Below are positions 19,545-29,368 of a stretch of 64,000 nt of DNA, in pieces. A model generated the notes under the pieces. It was not told the origin of the DNA and ran no database searches. It saw nothing but the letters and a program-made list of their open reading frames with translations. A program made the position numbers and the translations under genes. Source of the stretch: Gehongia tenuis (GTDB lineage: Bacteria > Bacillota > Clostridia > Christensenellales > NSJ-53). Position 1 is the stretch's first letter; the number at the start of each line of letters is the position of its first letter. The stretch spans positions 682,001 through 746,000 of the forward strand of contig NZ_JACRSR010000001.1 in the NCBI RefSeq assembly GCF_014384795.1, written 5' to 3'.

Positions 19545-22190
19545 ATGTCGAAGAAGTATGTGTACCTCTTCAGCGAAGGCGACGCGTCCATGCGTAACCT
19601 GCTGGGAGGTAAAGGCGCGAACCTGGCTGAAATGACCAAGCTGGGTATGCCGGTTCCCCAGGGTTTCACCGTGAGCACCGAAGCCTGCACCCGTTACTAC
19701 GAGGATGGTAAAGTCATTTCTCAGGAGATCTTGGATCAGATTCTGGATGCCATGGAGAAGACGGAGAAGATCACCGGCAAGAAGTTTGGCGATCTGGAGA
19801 ACCCCTTCCTGGTTTCCGTGCGTTCTGGCGCCCGCGTGTCCATGCCTGGTATGATGGACACCATCTTGAACCTCGGTTTGAACGATGTGGCTGTGAAGGG
19901 CGTGGCCAAGCTCACCAACAACGAGCGCTTTGCCTATGACAGCTACCGCCGTTTCATCCAGATGTTCTCCGACGTGGTTATGGAGATTGAAAAGAGCAAG
20001 TTTGAGGCCATCCTGGACGCTGTCAAGGAAGAAAACGGCGCCAAGCTTGACACCGATCTCACTGCTGAGAACCTGAAGGACGTTGTGGAGCGTTACAAGG
20101 CTCTTTATAAGCAGGAGAAGGGCGTGGACTTCCCTCAGGACCCCAAGGAGCAGCTGCTTGAGTCCGTCAAGGCTGTGTTCCGTTCCTGGGACAATCCCCG
20201 CGCCATCGTGTACCGCCGCATGAACGATATCCCCGGCGACTGGGGTACCGCTGTTAACGTGCAGGCCATGGTTTTCGGAAACATGGGCGACGATTCCGGT
20301 ACCGGCGTTGCCTTCACCCGTGACCCCGCCACCGGCGAGAACAAGCTGTATGGCGAGTACCTGATCAACGCTCAGGGCGAGGATGTTGTGGCCGGTATCC
20401 GTACCCCGCAGCACATCAGCACCCTGGAGCAGGCTATGCCTGAGATCTACAAGCAGTTTGCGGACATCGCCAACCGTCTTGAGAACCATTATAAGGACAT
20501 GCAGGACATGGAGTTCACCATCGAGCGTGGTAAGCTGTACATGCTGCAGACCCGTAACGGCAAGCGCACCGCCGCCGCCGCCCTGCAGGTGGCTGTGGAC
20601 CTGGTGAAGGAAGGCATGATCACTAAGGAAGAAGCCCTGATGAAGGTTGATCCCAAGCAGCTGGATTCCCTGCTCCATCCCACCTTCGAGGCTGCTGCCG
20701 TCAAGAAAGCGAAGCCCATCGCGAAGGGCCTGCCCGCCTCCCCCGGCGCTGCCTGCGGTAAGGTGTACTTCACCGCTGAGGACGCTGTGGAAGCCGCTGG
20801 CAAGGGCGAGAAGGTTGTTCTGGTCCGCCAGGAGACCTCCCCGGAAGATATCGAGGGTATGTATGCTTCTCAGGGTATCCTCACCGCCCGCGGCGGCATG
20901 ACCTCCCACGCTGCGGTGGTTGGCCGTGGTATGGGCGTGTGCTGCGTTGTGGGTTGCGGCGAGATCAAGATCAATGAAGAAGACAAGTACTTCACCGTGG
21001 GCGAGATCAAGATCAATGAAGGCGACTTCATCTCCTTTGATGGCACCACCGGTAATGTTTATGGCGAGGCCATCCCCACTCAGGAAGCCGGCCTCAGCGG
21101 CAACTTCGCCACCCTAATGCAGTGGGCCGACGAGACCCGTACGCTGGGTGTGCGCACCAACGCTGACAGCCCCCGTGACGCCAAGGTGGCCGTGGGCTTC
21201 GGCGCCGAGGGTATCGGCCTTTGCCGTACCGAGCACATGTTCTTCGAGGAAGACCGTATTCCCGCCGTGCGTGAGATGATCGTGGCCAAGTCCGAAGATC
21301 AGCGCCGCAAGGCTCTTGCCAAGCTTCTGCCCATGCAGAGGGGCGACTTCAAGGGTATGTTCGAGGCTCTGGAAGGCCGTCCGATGACCATCCGGTTCCT
21401 GGATCCGCCGCTGCATGAGTTCCTGCCTCACGAGGACGAGGACATCCGCAGCCTGGCTGCTGAGATGGGCCTGACCTTCGACGAGCTGAAGGCCACTGTG
21501 GAAGATCTCCATGAGTTCAACCCCATGCTGGGCCACCGCGGCTGCCGTCTGTCCGTGACCTATCCTGAAATTGCTGAGATGCAGACCCGTGCCGTGATCG
21601 AGGCCGCCATCGAAGTCAAGCAGGAGAAGGGTTACGACGTGATCCCCGAGATCATGATTCCCCTGGTCGGCGACGTGAAAGAGCTGAAGTATGTGAAGAA
21701 CGTTGTGGTTGAGACTGCCGAGACCGTGATGGCCGAAAAGGGCGTTAAGCTGAACTACAAGGTCGGTACCATGATCGAGGTTCCCCGTGCTGCCGTGACG
21801 GCCGATGAGATCGCCAAGGAAGCCGAGTTCTTCTCCTTCGGTACCAACGATATGACCCAGATGACTTTCGGCTTCTCCCGTGATGACGCCGGTAAGTTCC
21901 TCAACGATTACTATGACAAGAAGATCTTCGAGCAGGATCCCTTCGCCCGCCTGGATCAGGTTGGTGTGGGCCGCTTGCTGAAGATGGCCGTGGAACTGGG
22001 TCGTCAGACCCGCCCCGACATCAAGCTGGGCATCTGCGGTGAGCACGGCGGAGATCCGTCTTCCGTCATGTTCTGCCACAACATCGGCCTCAACTATGTG
22101 TCCTGCTCGCCCTACCGCGTGCCGATCGCTCGGTTGGCCGCCGCTCAGGCGAAGATCCTGGCTGAAAAGGATGTTTTCCAGGACAAGTAA
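19545..22190 (+). CDS. ppdK: Pyruvate, phosphate dikinase
   Basis: An 881-residue PPDK, full length. It has an N-terminal ATP-grasp domain (MRNLLGGKGANLAEMTKLG), a phosphohistidine domain with catalytic His in GGMTSHAAVVGRGMG, and a PEP/pyruvate TIM barrel (GLCRTEHMFFEEDRIPAVRE; CGEHGGDPSSVMF). It interconverts pyruvate + ATP + Pi with PEP + AMP + PPi, typical of anaerobic glycolysis or gluconeogenesis. It has its own promoter, an AAGGAGG site and a terminator. Codons such as CGT, GGT and GCT are far commoner here than in neighbours, a sign of very high expression. The usual PPDK regulatory-protein gene is not adjacent. Confidence 0.97.
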   Translation: MSKKYVYLFSEGDASMRNLLGGKGANLAEMTKLGMPVPQGFTVSTEACTRYYEDGKVISQEILDQILDAMEKTEKITGKKFGDLENPFLVSVRSGARVSMPGMMDTILNLGLNDVAVKGVAKLTNNERFAYDSYRRFIQMFSDVVMEIEKSKFEAILDAVKEENGAKLDTDLTAENLKDVVERYKALYKQEKGVDFPQDPKEQLLESVKAVFRSWDNPRAIVYRRMNDIPGDWGTAVNVQAMVFGNMGDDSGTGVAFTRDPATGENKLYGEYLINAQGEDVVAGIRTPQHISTLEQAMPEIYKQFADIANRLENHYKDMQDMEFTIERGKLYMLQTRNGKRTAAAALQVAVDLVKEGMITKEEALMKVDPKQLDSLLHPTFEAAAVKKAKPIAKGLPASPGAACGKVYFTAEDAVEAAGKGEKVVLVRQETSPEDIEGMYASQGILTARGGMTSHAAVVGRGMGVCCVVGCGEIKINEEDKYFTVGEIKINEGDFISFDGTTGNVYGEAIPTQEAGLSGNFATLMQWADETRTLGVRTNADSPRDAKVAVGFGAEGIGLCRTEHMFFEEDRIPAVREMIVAKSEDQRRKALAKLLPMQRGDFKGMFEALEGRPMTIRFLDPPLHEFLPHEDEDIRSLAAEMGLTFDELKATVEDLHEFNPMLGHRGCRLSVTYPEIAEMQTRAVIEAAIEVKQEKGYDVIPEIMIPLVGDVKELKYVKNVVVETAETVMAEKGVKLNYKVGTMIEVPRAAVTADEIAKEAEFFSFGTNDMTQMTFGFSRDDAGKFLNDYYDKKIFEQDPFARLDQVGVGRLLKMAVELGRQTRPDIKLGICGEHGGDPSSVMFCHNIGLNYVSCSPYRVPIARLAAAQAKILAEKDVFQDK

Positions 22191-22203
22191 GCCGCTGATT
22201 CAA

Positions 22204-22237
22204 AAAGACCCGTCCGTTGAGGACGGGTCTTTGTTTT
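22204..22237 (+). terminator. Intrinsic terminator of ppdK
   Basis: AAAGACCCGTCC / GGACGGGTCTTT 12-bp stem with a 5-base loop, then GTTTTTT. The core stem repeats the sequence of the ppdK leader hairpin. Confidence 0.93.
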
Positions 22238-22365
22238 TTGCGTGCTGAATACAATGGAATAGAGAATTCATTCGGGGAAGCAGAAAAGCCCTATTTTTGC
22301 CCCTTTGCAGGATTTTTGCGGACTTTGTGGTATATAGTGAATAAATCGGTGTGGGAGGTGAAGGT

Positions 22366-23334
22366 ATGACGGCTCGGGAACGAACGGAGGCATGGGAGGA
22401 AAAGGCGCTGCGGCCGGAGGCGGCGAAGAGTGCAAAAAGCCGGGGGCGGATGTATCCCATGGCGCCCTGTGATCTCAGAACAGATTTTCAGCGGGACCGG
22501 GACCGTATTCTTCATTCCAAGGCCTTTCGGCGGCTCAAGCACAAGACGCAGGTGTTTGTGGCGCCGGAGGGGGACCATTACCGCACCCGGCTCACGCACA
22601 CGCTGGAGGTCTCCCAGATTGCCCGAACCATCGCCAGAGCCCTTCAGCTGAACGAGGATTTGACGGAGGCCATCGGCATGGGCCACGACCTCGGGCATAC
22701 GCCTTTTGGCCATGCGGGGGAACGCACCTTAAATCAGCTTTCCTCCCGAGGCTTTCGGCACCATGAACAGAGCCTTCGGGTGGTGGACGTGCTGGAAGGG
22801 GACGGGGGGCTCAATCTCACCTTTGAGGTGCGGGACGGCATTGTCAACCATACGTCCAAGGGCCATCCGGCCACGCTGGAGGGCAGGGCCGTCAGTCTGG
22901 CGGACCGTATCGCCTATATCAATCATGACATCGATGATGCGTTGAGGGCCGGACTGCTGCGCCCTGAGGATCTGCCGAAGGACCTCCTGGACATCCTGGG
23001 AGACACCCATGGCCGGAGGATCGACCGTATGATCCGGGACGTGGTGGAGGAGAGCGAGACCAAAGGCGATATCCGGATGAGCGATCGGATTGGGGAGGCT
23101 ATGGAGAACCTCCGGGGTTTCATGTTCGAAAAGGTCTATCGCCATCCCGGCGCCCTCAAGGAGGAGGAGCGGGTGCGGTTCATGCTCTCCCATCTGTTCG
23201 AATACTACATGGCTCATCCTCCGGAAGGCCCGGGAGATCTGGAACAGCGGGTGGTGGATTATATCGCCGGGATGAGCGACCGCTACGCCATCGCTGTTTT
23301 TGAGGATATTTCCATACCCCGAACCCAGCACTGA
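22366..23334 (+). CDS. dgt: Deoxyguanosinetriphosphate triphosphohydrolase-like protein
   Basis: A 322-residue HD-domain dNTPase. The active-site pattern is visible as [17 protein letters not shown] residues ([17 protein letters not shown]), then [14 protein letters not shown] and later [13 protein letters not shown]. It cleaves dGTP (or other dNTPs) to deoxynucleoside and tripolyphosphate. ATG 22366 follows GGGAGGTGAAGG; the in-frame GTG at 22351 lies before the ribosome site. A dgt gene next to dnaG is a common clostridial order. Confidence 0.92.
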   Translation: MTARERTEAWEEKALRPEAAKSAKSRGRMYPMAPCDLRTDFQRDRDRILHSKAFRRLKHKTQVFVAPEGDHYRTRLTHTLEVSQIARTIARALQLNEDLTEAIGMGHDLGHTPFGHAGERTLNQLSSRGFRHHEQSLRVVDVLEGDGGLNLTFEVRDGIVNHTSKGHPATLEGRAVSLADRIAYINHDIDDALRAGLLRPEDLPKDLLDILGDTHGRRIDRMIRDVVEESETKGDIRMSDRIGEAMENLRGFMFEKVYRHPGALKEEERVRFMLSHLFEYYMAHPPEGPGDLEQRVVDYIAGMSDRYAIAVFEDISIPRTQH

Positions 23335-23424
23335 AGCGGCGGGTTCGACAAGTTTTTGGTGAATTCGGGCCGCAAAGCAGGAAAAGACCTGGATTGTGGC
23401 GAATTTAACTGGAGGTTTTAAGGA

Positions 23425-25260
23425 TTGGGTGGTGCTATGCCCGGTTTTTTTTCGCAAGAATTTTTGGACGAGGTCTGCGAAAAGAATGATATCGTGGACG
23501 TGATCTCCGGATATGTCCCGCTGAAGTCCAAAGGTTCCAGAATGTGGGGCTGCTGTCCTTTCCATCAGGAAAAAACACCTTCATTCAGCGTGAATCCTGG
23601 GCAGCAGTTTTATTACTGCTTTGGCTGTCATGCCGGGGGCAACGTGATCCATTTCGTGATGGAGATGGAGAAGCTGAGCTTCCCGGACAGTGTGCGTCTT
23701 TTGGCCGACCGCTGCGGCATGGCCTACGAGACGCAGGGCGACGAGAGTGCCTATAAGCGGCAGCGGGAGGAGAAGGAAAGGCTGTATGGAATCGTTAAGA
23801 TTGCAGGCCGCTACTTCTACGACCGGTTGTGGGACGAGCAAGGGGGCGCCGGGGCCCGGGCGTATCTCGCCAGGCGGGGTATGAAGGGGAGCACTGTGCG
23901 TCAGTTCGGTATGGGCTATGCGCCGGATGGCTGGGAGGGATTGGTCCAGCATCTCACGGAAAAGGGATGCGATTTGGAACGGGCCGCTTCCCTGGGGCTC
24001 ATACATAAGGGAAAGAAGGAGGGCTACTACGACGCCTTCCGCAACCGGGTTATCTTTCCTATCATATTGCCCAACAACCGTGTGATCGGTTTTGGCGGGC
24101 GGGTGCTGGATCAGTCCCTGCCCAAATATATCAACTCGCCGGAGAGCAAGATCTTTGTGAAGGGCGAGCACCTCTACGGCCTGCGCCAGTTGAAAAAACA
24201 GCGGGACGTGGACGCGGTCTTTCTGGTGGAAGGTTATATGGACGTGGTGTCCCTGGCCAACTTTGGCGTTACCAACGCTGTGGCGTCCCTGGGAACGGCC
24301 CTTACGGAGCAGCAGGCACGGCTTTTGAAGCGCTATGTGCCCAGGGTCTATCTGTCCTATGACGGGGATGGCGCTGGACGCAAAGCCACCCTGCGGGGTT
24401 TGGATATTCTCCGCAATGAGGGGCTGGACGTGCGGGTGATGCGCATGCCCGACGGCAAGGACCCCGACGAATTCATTCGTGCCGAGGGCAAGGATGCCTT
24501 TTTGGAGCTCTCCCGGGACGCCATGGAGCTTGTGCGCTATAAATTGACCTTGCTGGAGGAGTCCGCCGATCTTTCGACGCCCGAGGGCCGCATGGATTTT
24601 GCGGAAAAATCCTGTGCCATGCTGGCCAGGGATGTGAAAACCGCGCTGGAGCTCGATCTATACGGCGAATATGTTTGCCAAAGAAGCGGCTTTGCCCTGG
24701 AAACGGTGAAGAACCGGGTGGGACAGCTGCAGCAAAAAAAGCCGGCGAAGGTGCCGGTCAAGGCCATGGAAAGGCTTACGGAGAATAAGAACGCAGCCGG
24801 GCGTTATAATAAGGAGGAGCAGGAAGCTCGCTCGGAGCGTCTTATGGAGCAAAAGCTCCTTTATATATGGATGCAATACCCCTTTGTACGGGAAAGAGTG
24901 GATGTAACGAAGGACGATTTTCTCTATGAGGAACACGGGAAGCTCTTTGAGGAGATCGCCAGGGGCGCGGGCAGCTGGAACGAACTTCTGGGCGGCATAA
25001 CCGACGGCGAATGGGCCAAGGTTGTCGCTGCGGTGGAGAAGGAACGGGTGCCGGCCAAGGATGCGCTGGATATGGCTGAACTTTTGGCCAACCGCTTGAA
25101 ACAGCGGCGGATTCAGCAAAGGATCAGGGACTTGCAGGACGGTTTCCCAAAGGCGGAGCCTTCCAGGCGGCAGGAGATCCTGCAGGAGCTGGAACGGCTG
25201 AACAAGCAGTATAGGAGCCTGAAGGAATGGACCCAAAGGAGGGAAACTCTTGAAAAATGA
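23425..25260 (+). CDS. dnaG: DNA primase DnaG
   Basis: A 611-residue primase. The CHC2 zinc finger is in [17 protein letters not shown] ... [11 protein letters not shown]. The Toprim core has [12 protein letters not shown] and [13 protein letters not shown]-terminal helicase-binding region (about 450-611) follows. It makes RNA primers at the replication fork. The start is uncertain: TTG 23425 has GGAGG at 9 bases, while ATG 23437 ([13 protein letters not shown]) gives the more familiar N-terminus but poorer ribosome spacing. Its 3' end overlaps rpoD by 11 bases. Confidence 0.95.
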   Translation: MGGAMPGFFSQEFLDEVCEKNDIVDVISGYVPLKSKGSRMWGCCPFHQEKTPSFSVNPGQQFYYCFGCHAGGNVIHFVMEMEKLSFPDSVRLLADRCGMAYETQGDESAYKRQREEKERLYGIVKIAGRYFYDRLWDEQGGAGARAYLARRGMKGSTVRQFGMGYAPDGWEGLVQHLTEKGCDLERAASLGLIHKGKKEGYYDAFRNRVIFPIILPNNRVIGFGGRVLDQSLPKYINSPESKIFVKGEHLYGLRQLKKQRDVDAVFLVEGYMDVVSLANFGVTNAVASLGTALTEQQARLLKRYVPRVYLSYDGDGAGRKATLRGLDILRNEGLDVRVMRMPDGKDPDEFIRAEGKDAFLELSRDAMELVRYKLTLLEESADLSTPEGRMDFAEKSCAMLARDVKTALELDLYGEYVCQRSGFALETVKNRVGQLQQKKPAKVPVKAMERLTENKNAAGRYNKEEQEARSERLMEQKLLYIWMQYPFVRERVDVTKDDFLYEEHGKLFEEIARGAGSWNELLGGITDGEWAKVVAAVEKERVPAKDALDMAELLANRLKQRRIQQRIRDLQDGFPKAEPSRRQEILQELERLNKQYRSLKEWTQRRETLEK

Positions 25261-26338
25261 AGAGACGCAGCAAAGCCGCGTAAAAGAGTTGCTGGATTCC
25301 GGAAAGAATAAGGGCGTGCTCACCTTGAAGGAGATCATGGACTCCTTGGAAGAGATCGAGCTGGAACCGGAACAAATTGAAAAGGTGTACGACACGCTGG
25401 AAGCCATGGGTGTGGATGTCGTGGAAAAATTGGACGCCGACACGGAAATTACCGAGCTCCCGGAAGAATTGGCCGAGGAGGACCCGGAAGCCGGTATTCC
25501 CGAAGGGGTGAGCATCGATGATCCGGTGAGGATGTACCTCAAGGAGATCGGTAAGGTGCCCCTTCTGACGGCGGAAGAGGAAATTGAGATCGCCAAGCGC
25601 ATGGAAGCTGGCGACATGGAGGCGAAGCGCAAGCTGGCGGAGGCCAATCTTCGCCTGGTGGTCAGTATCGCCAAGCGGTATGTGGGCCGCGGGATGCTGT
25701 TCCTGGACCTGATCCAGGAGGGCAATCTTGGACTGATTAAAGCGGTGGAGAAGTTCGATTACCGCAAGGGCTACAAGTTCAGCACCTATGCCACCTGGTG
25801 GATCCGGCAGGCGATCACCCGTGCCATCGCCGATCAGGCGAGAACCATCCGTATTCCGGTGCATATGGTGGAGACCATCAACAAGCTGATCCGGGTTTCC
25901 CGGCAGCTTTTGCAGGAATATGGCCGGGACCCTCAGCCCGAAGAGATTGCCCGGGAAATGACCATCTCCGAGGATAAGGTGCAGGAGATCATGAAGGTGG
26001 CCCAGGAACCCGTGTCCCTGGAGACCCCCATCGGCGAGGAGGAGGACAGCCATCTTGGCGACTTTATTCCCGATGACGATGTGCCCGCTCCCGCTGAGGC
26101 GGCGGCGTATACGCTGCTGAAGGAACAGCTGCTGGGCGTGCTGGATACCCTGACCCCTCGGGAGGAAAAGGTGCTTCGGCTGCGCTTTGGCCTGGACGAT
26201 GGCCGGGCGCGCACGTTGGAGGAGGTGGGCCGGGAATTCAACGTAACCCGGGAACGCATCCGCCAGATCGAAGCGAAAGCTTTGCGGAAGCTCCGCCATC
26301 CGAGCCGAAGCAAGAAGCTGAAGGATTTTCTGGATTGA
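25250..26338 (+). CDS. rpoD: Primary RNA polymerase sigma factor (SigA/RpoD)
   Basis: A 362-residue sigma-70 factor. It has region 1.1 (about 1-90), regions 1.2-2.4 ([40 protein letters not shown]), region 3, and region 4 with the -35-binding helix-turn-helix ([20 protein letters not shown]). The start is TTG 25250, 7 bases after AAAGGAGGG, inside the end of dnaG. The dnaG-rpoD coupling is the classical macromolecular synthesis operon. The promoters in this window fit its TTGACA/TATAAT consensus. Confidence 0.97.
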   Translation: MKNEETQQSRVKELLDSGKNKGVLTLKEIMDSLEEIELEPEQIEKVYDTLEAMGVDVVEKLDADTEITELPEELAEEDPEAGIPEGVSIDDPVRMYLKEIGKVPLLTAEEEIEIAKRMEAGDMEAKRKLAEANLRLVVSIAKRYVGRGMLFLDLIQEGNLGLIKAVEKFDYRKGYKFSTYATWWIRQAITRAIADQARTIRIPVHMVETINKLIRVSRQLLQEYGRDPQPEEIAREMTISEDKVQEIMKVAQEPVSLETPIGEEEDSHLGDFIPDDDVPAPAEAAAYTLLKEQLLGVLDTLTPREEKVLRLRFGLDDGRARTLEEVGREFNVTRERIRQIEAKALRKLRHPSRSKKLKDFLD

Positions 26339-26341
26339 GGC

Positions 26342-26369
26342 GAAGGCAGCGTAAAAGGCTGCCTTCTTT
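26342..26369 (+). terminator. Intrinsic terminator of dnaG-rpoD
   Basis: GAAGGCAGC / GCTGCCTTC 9-bp stem with a 7-base loop, followed by a short TTTC. It ends 5 bases before the trmK ATG, so read-through is probably needed for trmK. Confidence 0.75.
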
Positions 26370-26374
26370 CATTC

Positions 26375-27046
26375 ATGCGCCTTTCCAAACGTTTGGAGGC
26401 AATCCTGAACAAAGTGCCCATGGACAGCCGGATGGCGGATATCGGCACGGATCATGGGCGGCTGATGCTGGCGGCATTGGTGACGGGCCGGTGCCGCAAG
26501 GTCTATGGCGTGGACATCAGTGAACCGTCACTGAATAAGGCAAGGGCTTTGTTCAGCGGCCGGGAATTGAACGCGGAATTTCTGCTGGGAAGCGGAGTGG
26601 ACCCGCTGGCGCTCCACAGTGTGGACGCGGCGGTTCTGGCGGGAATGGGTTCTCAGACCATCCGCAGCATCCTGGCATCGAACCGGCAGGATATTCCCTG
26701 CTGGATACTGCAGCCCATGAGCCAGGCTCCGCTTCTGCGGGAGTTTTTGGTGAAGCAGGGTTTTCGCATCGACAGCGAGGACCTGGTCTGGGAAAACCGA
26801 AGATTTTACAGCATCATTCAGTGCAGCTGGGGCGAGGACCGGGAGCGGTCCTGGGCGGAATACCAGCTGGGCTGGAAGTTGATCGAAACGCGTCATCCGC
26901 TGCTGCCCGAGCTTGTCGCCTGGCGGGAGAAGTATCTGCGAAGGGCGGCGGGGGAGGTCCTGCGCTCCGATCCCGGGGACGGGGAGGGCCGGGCGGCCGA
27001 ACTCATGGCGCGCATCAAGCAATTGAAGGAGGCGGTTCCGACATGA
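26375..27046 (+). CDS. trmK: tRNA (adenine(22)-N1)-methyltransferase TrmK
   Basis: A 223-residue Rossmann methyltransferase of the TrmK (YqfN) family: N-terminus MRLSKRLEAILNKV, SAM loop MADIGTDHGRLMLAAL and the acidic IDSEDLVWENRRFYSII stretch. It makes m1A22 in tRNA. The start at ATG 26375 gives the exact family N-terminus, yet no Shine-Dalgarno lies at a normal distance because the rpoD terminator occupies that space. Its end overlaps the Nif3-like gene by 4 bases, a frequent rpoD-trmK-nif3 arrangement. Confidence 0.92.
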   Translation: MRLSKRLEAILNKVPMDSRMADIGTDHGRLMLAALVTGRCRKVYGVDISEPSLNKARALFSGRELNAEFLLGSGVDPLALHSVDAAVLAGMGSQTIRSILASNRQDIPCWILQPMSQAPLLREFLVKQGFRIDSEDLVWENRRFYSIIQCSWGEDRERSWAEYQLGWKLIETRHPLLPELVAWREKYLRRAAGEVLRSDPGDGEGRAAELMARIKQLKEAVPT

Positions 27047-28149
27047 AGGTTCGGGAGATCGTGGAAGCGCTGGAGAGGCTTGCGCCGCCCGCACTTGCGG
27101 AGAGCTGGGATAATTCTGGGCTCACGGTGGGCGATCCCGACGGGGAGGTCCGGCGCATCGTGGTGACGCTGGACGTAACGGAAGGCACGCTGGAATATGC
27201 GGCGGCCATGGAAGCGGAGCTTGTCGTGGCACACCACCCGCTCATCTTCGGCAAGCTTTCAGCAATTCGGGCGGATGATCCGGTGGGACGGCTGGTGATG
27301 AAGGCTGTGCGCTCCGGCATCGCCGTCTATGGCATGCATACGAACTTGGACAATGCGCCGGGCGGCATGAACGATGAGCTGGCGGACCGACTGGGCATGA
27401 TGGACCGGCGTCCGCTGGTGCCCCTTTCCGGCGCGTACAAGGTCGCGGTCACGGTGCCCGATGAGCATGCGGAAGCGGTGATGAACGCTATGTTTGACGC
27501 CGGCGCGGGCAAAATGGGGCATTATGACCGCTGCGCCTTCAAAACGGAAGGGGAGGGGACTTTCCGGCCGCTGGCCGGCGCCCATCCCTTCGTCGGACAA
27601 AGGGAGACCACGGCCCGTGTGCCGGAGGAGAAGCTGGAGGCGCTGGTGGACCGGGCCCATCTTGATGGGGTGCTGGCCGTGCTCGCCAAAGCTCATCCCT
27701 ATGAGCATCCCGCGGTGGACGTAATCGAGCTGTTCCGCCAAAAGACCGATCTGGGTACGGGCCGCGTGGGCCGCATCGTGCCAATTCAAGGCGGGGAATT
27801 TCTGCCCTGGCTGAAGGAAAAACTGGACCTCCCTTACGTTCGGGTGTGCGGGGATCTTCCCCAATGGGTGGAGAAGGTGGCCGTGCTGGGGGGCAGCGGA
27901 GCCTCCTATATCTTAGCGGCGGCCCGCTCCGGCGCCGACGTCTACGTGACCGGGGATGTGAAGCACCATGACGCGCTGCTGGCGAAGGAACTGAGCCTTC
28001 CGGTGGTGGATGCGGGGCACTATGGACTGGAAAAACATGGGGTTGATTGGCTGATTAGAGGTTTACAAAATACTTTAAATGAATTACAATATAACCAAGT
28101 AGAAATTCTTGTGGATGCCGCGGGCATGGATCCTTTTTATCTTGGATAA
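27043..28149 (+). CDS. Nif3-like dinuclear metal center protein (YqfO type)
   Basis: A 368-residue NIF3/YqfO protein. The metal ligands are recognisable in LAESWDNSGLTVGDP, VVAHHPLIFGKL, GMHTNLDNA, TGDVKHHDALLA and DAGHYGLEK. A CutA/PII-like domain is inserted in the middle (about 130-230; AYKVAVTVPDEHAEAVMNAM, LAKAHPYEHPAVDV). Related proteins are proposed GTP cyclohydrolase I type 2 enzymes, but most are functionally unassigned. ATG 27043 overlaps the trmK stop, with AAGGAGG upstream. Confidence 0.9.
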   Translation: MKVREIVEALERLAPPALAESWDNSGLTVGDPDGEVRRIVVTLDVTEGTLEYAAAMEAELVVAHHPLIFGKLSAIRADDPVGRLVMKAVRSGIAVYGMHTNLDNAPGGMNDELADRLGMMDRRPLVPLSGAYKVAVTVPDEHAEAVMNAMFDAGAGKMGHYDRCAFKTEGEGTFRPLAGAHPFVGQRETTARVPEEKLEALVDRAHLDGVLAVLAKAHPYEHPAVDVIELFRQKTDLGTGRVGRIVPIQGGEFLPWLKEKLDLPYVRVCGDLPQWVEKVAVLGGSGASYILAAARSGADVYVTGDVKHHDALLAKELSLPVVDAGHYGLEKHGVDWLIRGLQNTLNELQYNQVEILVDAAGMDPFYLG

Positions 28150-28160
28150 ATTGATAGTAC

Positions 28161-28187
28161 CCCCCGAGCTACGCATCGGGGGTTTTT
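28161..28187 (+). terminator. Intrinsic terminator after the Nif3-like gene
   Basis: CCCCCGA / TCGGGGG 7-bp stem, 8-base loop, then TTTTT. Confidence 0.9.
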
Positions 28188-28217
28188 GTACCTGCATTAT
28201 GGAAGGAGGATGATCCC

Positions 28218-28928
28218 ATGCAGAATTTGGATATGCTTTTGGAATATCAGAACCTGGATTTGCAGCTGGATCAGTTGGAAAAAAAGCTGAGGCAGGACCC
28301 CACCCGGTTGAAATTACTCAAGGTCAGGAACTTTTTCAATGAGAAACAAAAGCAGCTGCAGAACATGGATCAATCGGCGGAACAGCAGCAAAAGCTTTTC
28401 TTAACCCTCCAAAAGGAGATCAAGCTTGCCACCGAACAGCTTCTCGATCTCAAGGAGGAACAGCAGGACGAGGAGCTGGATCTCCATGGCCTGCAGGATC
28501 TTCGCAAGCGCACCGAGTCCCTATTGGACGTTTTGGTGAAGCGGGAGAAGGAGCTTAAAAGCATTGTGGACGCCTGGTCCACCGTGGAAAGCCGGCTGAG
28601 GCGCATGAACGCCCAGATCGTGGCGGCCAAACGGGACTACGCGGAGCTGAAGAAGGAATACGACGATATCTTCAAAAACTACCAAAAGCAGATGGCGCCC
28701 TATCAGGCGAAGAAAAAGGATATGGAGGGGGATTTGGACCCGGAGCTTCTCAAGCGGTACAAACGCATCCGTTCCGCCCGGCCCAATCCGGTGGCACCCA
28801 TTGTCAACAACCAGTGCTCCGGCTGCAATATGGAACTGCCCTCCGCCATGCTTATGATGATGCGGGAGGCGCCGCGGCCCATGGAATGCGAAAACTGCGG
28901 CAGAATCTTGTTTTTGAAGGAGAGCTGA
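28218..28928 (+). CDS. Coiled-coil zinc-ribbon protein (C4-type)
   Basis: A 236-residue protein with a long antiparallel coiled coil (about 10-170, rich in Glu/Lys/Gln/Leu). It ends in a C4 zinc ribbon, NNQCSGCNMELP ... MECENCGRILF. This architecture is widespread in bacteria and often lies beside nif3, trmK and rnpB, as here. Its molecular role is unknown; a nucleic-acid or ribosome-associated scaffold is only a guess. AAGGAGG precedes ATG 28218. Confidence 0.88.
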   Translation: MQNLDMLLEYQNLDLQLDQLEKKLRQDPTRLKLLKVRNFFNEKQKQLQNMDQSAEQQQKLFLTLQKEIKLATEQLLDLKEEQQDEELDLHGLQDLRKRTESLLDVLVKREKELKSIVDAWSTVESRLRRMNAQIVAAKRDYAELKKEYDDIFKNYQKQMAPYQAKKKDMEGDLDPELLKRYKRIRSARPNPVAPIVNNQCSGCNMELPSAMLMMMREAPRPMECENCGRILFLKES

Positions 28929-28930
28929 AA

Positions 28931-29271
28931 ACGCTGCGAGCAAGACAGATGATCGCGTCTTTTTGACGAGGAAAGTCCGAGCACCACAGGGCAGGGTGCT
29001 GGGTAACACCCAGTGGAGGCGACTCCAAGGATAGTGCAACAGAGATATACCGCGTCCTTCGGGACGTAAGGGTGGAAAGGCGAGGTAAGAGCTCACCAAC
29101 GGCTTGGCGACTTGTCCGTTCTGTAAACCCCACCTGGTGCAAGATTGATAGCGGAGCATTTTGCGGCGGCCCGCCCGCTCCCATGTAATCGCTGGAGCCC
29201 GTTGGTAACTTCGGGCCTAGATAGATGATCATCCTATGACAGAACTCGGCTTATGGCTTGTCTCGCAAGCG
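28931..29271 (+). ncRNA. rnpB: RNase P RNA (bacterial type A)
   Basis: The catalytic RNA of RNase P, which trims tRNA 5' leaders. Conserved blocks are present in order: GAGGAAAGTCCGAGC near the 5' end, CAGGGCAGGGTGCTGGGTAA, GTGCAACAGAGA, AAGGGTGGAAAGG with GGTAAGAGCTCACC, GTAAACCCCACCTGG, and ACAGAACTCGGCTTAT at the 3' end. The 5' CGCT-GCGAG-CAAG pairs with the 3' CTTG-TCTCGC-AAGCG to form P1, which sets the ends to within a few bases. The layout of the central stems fits type A. Its promoter was not located with confidence and may lie within the preceding coding region. Confidence 0.95.
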
Positions 29272-29276
29272 CAATC

Positions 29277-29306
29277 AAAACCGGAGCTTCGGCTCCGGTT
29301 TTTTTT
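29277..29306 (+). terminator. Intrinsic terminator of rnpB
   Basis: AAAACCGGAGC / GCTCCGGTTTT stem with a TTCG tetraloop and an 8-T run, 5 bases after the P1 helix. Confidence 0.95.
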
Positions 29307-29339
29307 GTATAGAATGATGGCATTTAAGCCATATTCTGA

Positions 29340-29368
29340 TTGACAAAGAGAGGGTTTTCCTCTATAAT
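29340..29368 (+). promoter_or_regulatory. Consensus sigma-A promoter of clpB
   Basis: TTGACA at 29340-29345, exactly 17 bases, TATAAT at 29363-29368. It is a perfect consensus match, so it would be strong unless repressed. Confidence 0.95.
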
